Below are positions 55,026 to 64,000 of a stretch of 64,000 nucleotides of DNA, piece after piece (the stretch's first letter is position 1; each line of letters opens with the position of its first letter). The translations under genes were made by a program, and so were the position numbers. The stretch lies in assembly GCF_003473485.1 (NCBI RefSeq), contig NC_053045.1, positions 58,446,494 to 58,510,493 of the forward strand, written 5' to 3'. Source of the stretch: Medicago truncatula. Its lineage: Eukaryota > Streptophyta > Magnoliopsida > Fabales > Fabaceae. A model generated the notes under the pieces. That model searched no databases. It was not told the DNA's origin and was given only the letters and a program-made list of their open reading frames with translations.

Positions 55026-57563
55026 CTATTGACCTATCTCTCATATCGTTGTTCGGTTTCGTAGCTACACGAACAACCAAGCATTTTCTCGATTCATCAA
55101 TTATTCCGTGAAATATTTAGAGGCATTTTTTTTATATAAAATCATTTGATTCTAATTAAGTTTGTCCAGGAATAATTCGGTTATTCAGTTCTATGATTAG
55201 TTTGGATTTTTTTATTATATTGTTGTGCAAGACGGTAAAAAACATACATTTTGTAAGTAAACGTAGATAAAATTTTATGATCATCGCTTCAAGCGTAACA
55301 ATAATAATATAGTCTTATATCTATGATAACATGTCCAACCGTATAAACTTTGCAAGATACTAATTACTTCTATGTAATTGAATTTGAAGAAGTAGTTTTC
55401 TCAACTTATATCGTTAAATCAACTTAATCACCTGGCCTTTACTTCAAAATGATCAACAAAATCTGAAAGAAAAAATTATTTAAATCACCATCAGTCACTT
55501 AACTTGATAGAAACAATTATGCATAAATATTCAAAAAATTGAATTATGTGAGTCAGCCAATAGATTATGCACCTCTATCTACCAGTTTCGGTCCCTTTTC
55601 CATGTTCCTTGGTGACATCCATTTGCTGCCTTGACCCAATATGAGAATATCATCATGATACCATTTATAAGCAAAAAATAAATAAAATAACAAAAGATAA
55701 AATTACTAAATGTAGAAGGAAATACAAAATTGGAAATTTTCAAATAGAAGAAAACTAAAAATGTGTGAGAAAGACAAAAAAAGAGTGAGAATAGGGGGGT
55801 TGCACCCTCAGCAAAGCCATCGTGAGTCTGACAGTCCTTTTGCCGACACCGTGTCGGTCACCCTACATTTTGTATCCTTTCTTAGTGAAATGTATTTAAC
55901 CTTTATTTCCAATCTATAGGTTAGATCTTTAATTTTGAGCCAGCTCATAGATGAAACACAAAATCAATAAAAAAATGGTAAGAAAAAAAAAGCATGAAAT
56001 AGAAACAAAAAATAGAAGTATACAAATTGAAGAATATATAGTTTAAATTAAAAATATTTAACAATATATTTGAAGAATATGAAACTCCATTTAGACGTGG
56101 TGCTGAGGATATTGGTATGAGATGATTTCTTTTTGATGAATGAGTAAAAACTTGTAATAGACAATCAAAAGGAGGAATAAGCATATAAAAATAGAATTGA
56201 GGAAAAAAATTGAATAAACAAATTGATAACCCGTTTTACTAACAATTGATGATGCTTCCTTGGTCTTCGAATCAACCACATTGCTCCTTTTCGCTGGCAG
56301 CCAAGGATACCACCACCCTTCCCCTTTTTTTATTTCTCTATCTTGAAGGTGAAAGACCAACGTTCCACACTGACTCTATGCGACTTTCACAGTGTTGCCT
56401 TCACCACGTACCTCAATCTCAATTTTCCTGTTAAAAAACATTGTTGCGATGCTCCGTTGATATTCCCGATTTCTTCCTATTTTTGTTATCTCACTGTTTC
56501 AGACCATTCCTCAAGATACCCTAATACCTCTCATGTTTATATACCGCTCTCAATTACTTTGTTTTTGAAATATTAGTTAGAATAAAATAAGAAGATTAAA
56601 TAAAAAGTAAAACGAAAAAATGAACAAAAAACCTTTGGTAGTTGGTACAGTTCAGTTCTTTTAGCATATATTGAAATCAATAAGGAAACCTCTATGCCTG
56701 TCTTGGATGATGGCAGCACCTCCACTCATCCCCTTCCATGAACTTGTGGACTGCTTCATGTGGAAACACGAAAAAAAATTGTCACTATTAGAGAGATAAA
56801 AATAGTAGACGACAATGATATGAGAGAAATTCAACCTAAAAGTCATCCACATATATGAGATGGTGATAGGATATTCGCTATAAGCACAAACGCATACATT
56901 GGAAACAACACTGAGACATCTACACATGTAAATTTAAAAAAAAATAGATGAACCGGAAAAATCAAATTTAGATGTACCTTTGAATTCATCAATGAATCAA
57001 TATTGCTCTTGCGCTTATTACCAAGAACTAAAAACAATTAAACCAAGCAAAATTACATAAAGCCTAGGAATCTTTCCCATGTGATATGTGTAAATATGTC
57101 ATAGTTCATATTGAAGAATAGGATGTGTTGTGCTATTTCCCATTTCCTGCATGTGTGTTGTGGATCGAGTAAAAATTAGTATGAAATTAATATGAACAAA
57201 AGAAATATAATTCAGTTTTTTTACCCTCAAAAACTACAAAAGTCAAAACACAGTTAGGCAAATCATCATTCCATGTTTATAAGATGCAATTTGGCAATTT
57301 AGAAATTGTAGATATCAGGCAGAAAAGGTGAGATTATGAGGAATTTCTATGAAAAAGTGTAGATGAAAATTGTATTTATGAATAAAGCGTTGTTTGTAAA
57401 TGTTTTGGTAAAGTGTAGCGTAGTAGCGGTTGAGTTAGAAAGGCAGCAGTTTTTTTTTATCACTAACAGGTTAAGTGTGATAGATAACTGTGTAAGGGCA
57501 ATTTAAGATTTTTAAAAAAAGGCTACACCAAAAAAAAGTATTTCCTTTATTAATAGGTATAGA
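54363..57563 (-). mobile_element. Helitron, 3.2 kb, minus strand
   Basis: On the minus strand it begins A^TCTATACCTATTAATAAAGG (5' end at 57563) and finishes with a hairpin (stem CAGACGGGCA with TGCCCGTCTG, 54371-54396), four bases, then CTAG^T at 54363-54366. These are the canonical Helitron ends and A/T insertion site. No RepHel helicase was seen, so it is non-autonomous. A minus-strand stretch near 56250-56340 (GEGWWYP) faintly recalls a zinc-binding RPA segment of the sort Helitrons carry, and a (CT)n run is at 54987-55022. Most of the interior is unassigned and may contain captured sequence. Confidence 0.8.
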
Positions 57564-57586
57564 TTATTATTATTATTATTATTGTT
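57564..57586. repeat. ATT microsatellite, right of the Helitron
   Basis: TTATTATTATTATT continues the repeat found at 54330-54362. Confidence 0.85.
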
Positions 57587-57783
57587 GTATCTTCTACTTT
57601 CTGAAGACTGCCGACAGAATGTCCATCATGAGATCTACATCTTTAACTCAATTGGGAATTTTGGATTCATTCGTTTGTACACCATAAATATAAATAATAA
57701 TGTACATATTTGTATCAACAAAAAAAAAATGAGCATATGGATTATAATTTATAAAGATGGGTATATATAATCGTGCAATCCCT

Positions 57784-57840
57784 CAAACTTGGAACTGAAT
57801 TAATAGTATTCTATAAACTTGGAACTGAATTAATAGTATT
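57784..57840. repeat. Tandem repeat, two units of 30 bp
   Basis: AAACTTGGAACTGAATTAAT followed by AGTATT is present twice, directly before the SINE. Confidence 0.85.
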
Positions 57841-57852
57841 GGATACTACTTT

Positions 57853-57941
57853 TTTTTTTTTATGGTGGTCGAGATTTGAACTCCGGACCTTACATATATT
57901 ATGCATTGTTCATACCAACTGAATTAAGCTCACGAGAACTT
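57853..57941 (-). mobile_element. tRNA-derived SINE, short type
   Basis: On the minus strand: CTCGTGAGCTTAATTCAGTT, B-box region GGAGTTCAAATCTCGACCACC and an A-tail. The 15-bp duplication ATTGGATACTACTTT / ATTGGATAATACTTT lies at 57838-57852 and 57942-57956. Confidence 0.85.
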
Positions 57942-58136
57942 ATTGGATAATACTTTACACGGCTGTGTACAAATGTGTTTTCTGCTGCATAAGCAGCTCT
58001 GTAATCTCCCAAAATAAACTATACACAATTTTACTTTGGAAAGTTTAGAAAAACATGTTGGCCGATAGCAAGTAATATTCTCAGGTTTTTCTATGGAAAG
58101 ACTTGAATGTGTATAGCTAGCTAGCTACACCAAATT

Positions 58137-58410
58137 GCACAAGCCTTAAAATTTTAGGGTGTGTTTGGTTGTGAGAAGAAAATGAGAAGAGAGAAAGAGG
58201 TGAGAGAGAGTATGGAAAGAAAGAAGTTGATGAGAAATAGAGTAGATTTCACATAGTGTTTGGTACTAGAGAGTTGCGTAAGCCTTGAAATTTTGGATGT
58301 GTTTGGTTGTGAGAAGAAAATGGGAAGAGACAAAGAGGTGGGAGAGAGTATGGAAAGAGAGAAGTTGATGAGAAATAGAGTGGATTTCACATAGTGTTTG
58401 GTACTAGAGA
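58137..58410. repeat. Tandem duplication of a MITE left end, unit about 137 bp
   Basis: The segment starting near 58137 (AAGCCTTAAAATTTT) repeats from near 58274 (AAGCCTTGAAATTTTGG) through TTTCACATAGTGTTTGG. The unit includes host flank and the first 100 or so bases of the MITE. Confidence 0.85.
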
Positions 58411-59827
58411 GAAAGGGGAGAAATAGAGGAGAAAGAAATGTGATTAATTTTTGAAATGACTGAAATCTCCTTATACAAAAAAGTTGATATACAATTTATT
58501 TTATTTGAATTTAACTTCATATAAAAATAATGTTAAAAAATAATATACAAATAATTAATTTCTTAACATGTAAATTGATTAACTTATTTTCTTAGTTAAT
58601 GATTTAAAATATTTTATTTTGGTCAATTAAATCAATTCATAGTGGTCAATTTCAATAGTTTAATTTTATTATTATTATTATTATATATAAAAGAGGGATC
58701 AAATAGGAAGAGGGATACAGTTGCGTTTTGGCTTCCTTATAGACTTGCTTTCGTTAACGACCAGCTACAGTGCTACACCAACAAAATACTTGACAACATA
58801 ATTAATTAAATAAATAGTGGCTACATATCAAAACCACGGAGAAATATGGAAAATAAGAAAAAATTGCAACTCCCCTCCATTTCTTCGCACATGTAGGGTG
58901 TGTTTGGTTTATAAGAGAAGTTGTGAAGAGAAAAATAGGTAAGAGAGAAGTTGAGAAGAGAGAAAAAGGTGAGAAATTGAGTAGATTTGATGGGTTGTTT
59001 GGTATAAGAGAAAGAAGAGAGAAATAGAAGAGAAAGAGATGCAATTTTTTTTGAAAAGACAAAAATACCCTTGACTTAAAAATAAAATATGATTTATTAT
59101 ATTTAGTTAAAAGTTTATTGGTTCTATATAATTAATTTTTTTTAAGGATATAAATAAATTATTATTAACTGATGTAATTATTAATATACTTTAATTCAAT
59201 CTTTGACAAAATTATTTTATTTAATTTAATATAATTTAATTTAACAATCTAATTTTAAGTGTATTATATATTTTCGAAACACAAATTTGAGCACAACTTT
59301 TGTCTTGTTGTTGGTTCAGCCTCATTTATTTTATTTTTTTATAATACACATGCCAAGTTTTCATTTTTCTTCCTTCAAATTTTTTTTTTCATTTTTCTAT
59401 TGTTGCAAAAAAAAAATGGGTTTGGCATTTTCATCCAAAAATTCATTGAAAAGAATTAAAATTGCATAAGTATGAATTTTTAGTGGCATAAGTGTACATT
59501 TGCTATGTCCATATCAATCCTCTCCATTTCTTCCCATAATTGAAGAGAAACAAAAAGGTGGTAGGGCCCACCTATTTTCATTCTCTCTTCACAAACTCTT
59601 TCCTTTCCAAACAAGAGAAGTTTGGTACTTCTCTTCTATTTTTCTCTTCACAACTCTCTCTTCTTTAATTCTCTCCAACCAAACAGAGTGGTAAAGAGAA
59701 ATGCAAAAGGCATGGGTCACACCTAATTTTTTCTTTCTTCCTAGTCTCTCTTCTCAACCAAACATAAAAGATTGACTATCTCTCCCCAACTTCTCTCTTT
59801 CTTATTTCTTCTCTACCAAACACACTG
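58157..59827. mobile_element. Outer PIF/Harbinger-like MITE with TTA target duplication
   Basis: Left end GGGTGTGTTTGGTTGTGAG; right end inverted CAGTGTGTTTGGTAGAG; TTA at 58154-58156 and 59828-59830. It contains another MITE and perhaps parts of a third (an additional end ACCAAACATAAAAG near 59757). Confidence 0.65.
58896..59690. mobile_element. Inner MITE nested in the outer element
   Basis: Left end GGGTGTGTTTGGTTTATAAG, right end inverted CACTCTGTTTGGTTGG, with GTA on both sides. The interior has AGAGAAG-rich and CTCTTCT-rich halves that would pair as a long hairpin. Confidence 0.65.
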
Positions 59828-60846
59828 TTAGTGTTAACAACATAAGTGGAGTGACAATGCCACATATCCATACAAGTTAAAACTAGGCTGCTTTGTCAAA
59901 AATAAAAACTAGGCTGGAAGAGAAGGGTCGCTAAGGTCAAAGGGCATCATATTAAAGTGTGGTTTGTTTACTTGAATAGCCGCATAGAAATGATATTGTA
60001 TAGTTATTTTCGAACAACTTTTAAACAACTCTCATTCTCGTACTGTTAACCTCTAAGAGGACATGTAAATTGTGAAATGATAACAGTTATTTACTAATAT
60101 CATACTTTTATCTTATTTTATTTTATTCTCTCTTTAATATTTTTGACCAATAAAAAGAAAGAAAAATAAGATTGTTTTAAAAAATCTCACAAAATAGTTG
60201 TTTTAATATCATTATCCATAACTATATACGTCATGTACTTATTTTTCAAGTGACAAATCTTGAGCCAAGTTATGATCTTGTTACAAGTATGATCACTGGA
60301 TCATTTTGAAAGACGACTAGGTGAAACAAGTAGAAGAAGACTATTTAAATGTAGATCCATTACCAATTTTAGTTGGGAACTTCTACGGTAGTGAGGTGTA
60401 TCGGTACTCTCGCTTCATAATTTTATAAATTAACGATCATTTTTCATGTAAGAAATATCTATTTTTTAATATTTATATTTTATAGAATATCATTTCGTAA
60501 GAAAAAACATCATTTCATTGTTTATAAGAATCATAATAATTTTTTTTACATATTATCGTAAAAAATAATCGATGTTCTCAATTATGAGTGATAAAAATTC
60601 AAAAAAAATTAATTTTATTTCGTTGACACTTTTGATGAATAAGATTTAGTTATTATAATTATAAGTGATAAAAAACAATATTTTTCTTCAAAAAACAACT
60701 CATTTAACTATTAATTTAAAGAGTGAGTGTACCGGTACACTCAAATATATTGGATGTACCATATAATTTGCCATTTTAGTAAGTTTAAATAAAATGATAT
60801 ATCTCTTTCTATGCCACGTACTTGAGGGTTGAGAGACCCTATAATC
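59828..60846. other. Intergenic sequence, no gene seen
   Basis: A+T-rich; includes the micro-insertion at 59879-59916. Confidence 0.5.
59879..59916. repeat. Micro-insertion between 12-bp direct repeats
   Basis: AAAACTAGGCTG at 59879-59890 and 59905-59916 flanks the 14-bp insert CTTTGTCAAAAATA. Confidence 0.7.
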
Positions 60847-60854
60847 CCGGGTAG

Positions 60855-61137
60855 CAGGGGCGGAGCCACCCCCCAGCTAGCCTGGGCACTGGCCCAGGCT
60901 CAGCTCCAACTTTCTTTGTAGCAAGCCCAGCCATTACTAGAACTTTTAGCTTTTCCTGCGGATGTTTGCGTAAATTTTGCAGGAAACACATTTCCTGCAG
61001 ATTTTGCCAAGGATATTTTAGGATCCGTAGGAAATGTGAAATAATCCGCAGGAATTATAAAATTATTCGCAGGAAGGAAGTAACGTTTTGCAATTTTTTT
61101 TTGCCCAGGCTCTATAAAATTCTTGGCTCCGCCACTG
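60855..61137. mobile_element. hAT-type MITE with perfect 8-bp target duplication
   Basis: Ends CAGGGGCGGAGCCA and TTGGCTCCGCCACTG are inverted repeats; CCGGGTAG flanks the element exactly at 60847-60854 and 61138-61145. The intact duplication makes this the youngest-looking hAT copy here. The interior has GCAGGAA/TTCCTGC words in both directions. Confidence 0.92.
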
Positions 61138-61144
61138 CCGGGTA

Positions 61145-61261
61145 GCACTTGGGTGACATAGAGTTGGGTGACATTGGCCAATCACAATGTCACAATGCTT
61201 GTGAAAGAGAGAGAAACACAAGCATTGTGATTGACGAATGTCACCAATGTCACCCAAGTGC
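61145..61261. mobile_element. 117-bp foldback MITE with TA target duplication
   Basis: Ends GCACTTGGGTGACAT and ATGTCACCCAAGTGC are perfect, TA lies on both sides, and most of the element pairs with itself (CACAATGCTTGTG against CACAAGCATTGTG) around an AGAGAGA loop. It may be a Stowaway relative. It begins on the last base of the hAT target duplication. Confidence 0.8.
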
Positions 61262-61382
61262 TATCCCTATAATCCCTTAGCCTCAATTAGGGGAATACTA
61301 TTCCGATACAAAATAAAGTCCCCAAAAAAGCCTTACAAATTAGGATGGAAGTATGTAGGTTTGTGTAGAAACTATTTTTTTA

Positions 61383-61755
61383 GGGTAATAATCATTTTGG
61401 TTCCTGAATGTGTAATGATTAGCCATAATAGTACCCCAATGTATTAAAATTTCAAAATAGTCTCTGATTGTGCACTATGTTAGTCAATAGTCATTGACGC
61501 TAAAATAATCTTTCAATGCTCACAATAACTCTTTTTATATAGAGACTGAAATGACAATAAATAAATACTTATAAGGATTGATATGATAATAAGTAAGTAT
61601 ATTGAAAGACGAATATGACAATATAATGAAATATTTTAACATCATAAACTATTTTGACTAACAAAATAGTCATGAACTATTTTAAAATTTTGATACATTG
61701 AGAAACGATTGTGACCATCCATTACACATCCGAGGATCAAAGTGACTATTACCCC
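61383..61755. mobile_element. MITE with about 85-bp terminal inverted repeats
   Basis: The left end GGGTAATAATCATTTTGGTT and the inverted right end GGGTAATAGTCACTTTGATC pair on through GTGTAATG, CAATGTATYAAAATTT and AAAATAGT. Long TIRs suggest a MULE-type or foldback MITE. The target duplication is not clear. Confidence 0.7.
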
Positions 61756-62340
61756 TTTTTCTTTCTTCCATCTTTGTTATTTTGAAAAAGAACAATTATA
61801 TTTGTACACCTCTTACTTTTTTAACATTCATTTAACATATATATTTTTTTTTCAGAAGTGGATTCTCTTCAATGACCGCATGATCCAGTGAAAACACGAC
61901 CATTGAAAAAAATAAATATAGAGAACGAAATTAAGAAATCAAAAGAGATAAATTGTTTAATGGTATAGATGCTCAAAATGAAAAAGAAAAAAAAAAAAAA
62001 AACTCGATAGATTACCATTGGAGGAAATTTATTCCCCATTTTCTCTATCTATCTTCCAATCAATCATCAACCTATCATGTTTATCATTTTATCCTCTTTG
62101 ATTCTTTCTTTTTCTAATGATAGAATGATTTTGGATGTTGAAGAATTATTTTCTTATGAAAAAATTGTCCTAATGATAACGATTGTAACAAACATTGTCA
62201 GCCTTTTTACTAAGAGAAACTAGTATTGTAATAAACAATTAATTTTCACCATATATAAGGACACCATATGAGTTGATAGGAGTGAGAGCCCCAATATTCA
62301 AGAAAGATCCAATCCCAGGAGAATTATTTCTTTTCCAACT
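61756..62340. other. Upstream region of the HLS1-like gene
   Basis: A+T-rich promoter-side sequence; no other feature recognised. Confidence 0.5.
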
Positions 62341-62353
62341 TCCCACTTTACCT

Positions 62354-62360
62354 TATATAT
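62354..62360 (+). promoter_or_regulatory. TATA box of the HLS1-like gene
   Basis: TATATAT in TTACCTTATATATCTAT, about 85 bases before the ATG. Confidence 0.5.
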
Positions 62361-62440
62361 CTATTATATTACATAATCACTTGCTAGCTTCTTTTCTTAT
62401 CCAAAACAAGTAGCTAGCTAGCTTCTTTTTAGGGAGAAGA

Positions 62441-62717
62441 ATGGCTGACACATACAGTATAGAGAGCAAGGTTGTTATAAGAGAGTTTGATGAAGATAGA
62501 GACGTTAAAGTGGTGGGGAAGCTTGAAAGGAACTGTACTGAGATTAATGGGACTACTAAAAAGGGTTTCTCTATTTTCACCAACATGATGAGTAATGGTG
62601 ACCCTTTATCTAGGATTAGGTTCTATCCCCTTCATGTTATGTTGGTGTGTAACTACTATAAAATATCTTTCATTTTCCTCTTTTCATCAAATACTCTTTC
62701 AAATCTACTTTACTGGT

Positions 62718-62767
<50 letters not shown>

Positions 62768-64000
62768 TCTGATTATATATATATGATGATGATGATACAT
62801 AATGGCCTGCAGGTAGCTGAGATGGTTGAAAGCAAGGAGCTTGTTGGAGTTGTTAAAGGATGCATTAAAAGTGTGCAAACTCCTTCTGGATCACTCTTCA
62901 AGATGGGTTGTATACTAGGCCTTAGAGTCTCTCCTATACACAGGTAATTTATCATGGTTTAAATTGCGGTTACATTGCAGTTAAGGTATGAGAAGTGCAG
63001 TCAATACAATCAAATTTGCAATTGCAATATGCTGTTAGAGACATTAAAGTTATCCGTAACTATTTTGTGGTCGCAGACTGCAATTTAAAACCATACGAAC
63101 TCTTTCTTTGAGCTTATGATTTCATTAGTCGTGTTGAATTGAACTGAATGATATACAAAATACACCACATTACATTAAATTTACTGCGCAGGAGAAAGGG
63201 AGTTGGACTAAAACTTGTGACCTCAATTGAAGAGTGGATGCTAACAAATGGTGCTGATTATGCCTTCCTAGCCACAGAAAAGAATAACAATGCCTCTAAA
63301 AACCTATTCACCAACAAATGCAACTATTTCAATTTCACCTCACTCATCATATTTCTCCATCCACCAACTAGTTTCCCAACAAACCACATTTCTAAGAAGG
63401 ATGTCAAAATTGACAAGATAAGTATAGACCAAGCAATTTCCTTCTACACAAGAATCTTGAAAACCAAAGAGTTGTATCCATTAGATATGGACATTATTCT
63501 CAAAGAAAAACTCAGCCTAGGAACTTGGGTTAGTTATTACAAAGATGAAGGCTTCAAACTCAACATTGAAGACATTATTACCCATAAAAGTACAACAAGC
63601 TCATCATGGATCATTTTCAGTTTATGGAATACTTGTGAAGCTTGTGACAATAACCTTCAAGTTAAAACAAAATTATTTCAACCACTTAGGTTTCTTCATG
63701 CGACATTAAATCATGCAAAGGACAAAATATGTCCTTGTTTGAGAATGTTTGACTCAATGTGTAACAACAGTACATTTGGGTTTCTTTTTCTTTATGGACT
63801 TCATGGAGAGGGAGAGAATCTTGGTGGGCTAATGGAATCAATATGGAGGTTTACATCAAGATTAGGAGAAAAATTAAAGGAGTGTAGGGTTGTTATAACT
63901 GAGTTAGGGTTTGGTGATCCACTTGTAAACCATGTTCCTAAAATTGATTCTATGTCGTGTATTGATGATATGTGGTACACAAAAAGACTTGGAAATCACA
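62441..64000 (+). CDS. HOOKLESS1-like GNAT-family N-acetyltransferase, 3' end outside window
   Basis: Exons 62441-62644, 62813-62943 and 63192 to beyond 64000 join in frame (68 + 43.7 residues, then at least 269). The GNAT part includes VVIREFDEDRDVKVVGKLER, RFYPLHVMLV, ELVGVVKGCIKSV, LGLRVSPIHRRKGVGLKLV with the acetyl-CoA-binding R-R-K-G-V-G at about 112-117, and NGADYAFLATEKNNNASKNL. The C-terminal half (SLGTWVSYY, SSWIIFSLWNTCE, FGFLFLYGLHGEGE) matches HLS1 and its paralogues, which are about 400 residues long, so only some 20 residues are missing. Arabidopsis HLS1 controls apical hook formation and ethylene/auxin responses in the nucleus; whether this copy does so is not shown. Intron 1 holds a TA microsatellite (about 62720-62761). 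Confidence 0.93.
62720..62761. repeat. TA microsatellite in HLS1-like intron 1
   Basis: About 42 bases of TA repeats between exons 1 and 2. Confidence 0.9.

Noticed and set aside
55790-55870. GCCGACACCGTGTCGG palindrome considered as a Helitron hairpin
   Set aside because: No CTRR end follows at the right distance; the hairpin and CTAG at 54363-54396 explain the Helitron end better.
1-64000. CRISPR arrays, operons, ribosome binding sites, phage or attachment sites
   Set aside because: The window is plant nuclear DNA with spliced genes; no regularly spaced repeats with unique spacers were seen.

Overview
This is a 64-kb window of A+T-rich plant nuclear DNA. Spliced genes with GT-AG introns, tRNA-derived SINEs, many MITEs, Helitron ends and LINE remnants all point to a dicot. 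Repeat types and protein similarities suggest a legume of the Medicago/Trifolium group, inferred from memory of families and not from a search.

Host genes whose exon structure I could rebuild by eye: OEP16-2, a plastid outer-envelope/Tim17-family pore (1438-3129, +, 7 exons); a ZCCHC10-like zinc-knuckle protein with a Ser/Asp/Lys/Arg-rich tail (7850-8635, +); TENA_E, a thiamin-salvage TenA protein (22640-23591, -, 3 exons); UBC32, an ER-anchored ubiquitin-conjugating enzyme (27493-30099, +, 5 exons); an INO80 complex subunit B-like protein with PAPA-1 and HIT zinc-finger regions (31949-35736, -, 7 exons with an 8-nt first coding exon); a 666-residue multi-OB-fold protein (38711-47084, -, 13 exons), perhaps Cdc24- or SHLD2-like; and the start and most of a HOOKLESS1-like N-acetyltransferase (62441 to the window end, +). 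Two tRNA-His(GUG) genes stand in tandem at 21.4-21.6 kb.

The least expected coding content is a cluster at 9.7-20.2 kb, all on the minus strand, of very small single-exon genes (81-98 residues). Their N-termini differ but they share a C-terminal Asn/Gly-rich motif of about 30 residues. Three copies are intact, one is frameshifted, and one is cut short before the motif. Promoter pieces are also shared. I do not recognise this family.

The spaces between genes, and several introns, hold transposons: a MULE deletion derivative with dense GCG..TTAA..CGC palindromes in both subterminal regions (11.0-13.5 kb), hAT, PIF/Harbinger and Stowaway-type MITEs with readable target duplications, a 3.2-kb Helitron inserted in an ATT microsatellite (54.4-57.6 kb), a 5'-truncated LINE with target-site duplication (48.6-49.3 kb), SINEs, and two decayed Ty1/copia fossils. 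At least nine places show a 9-25 bp A- or T-rich insert between 12-17 bp direct repeats, which look like retroposon insertions that kept only the tail.
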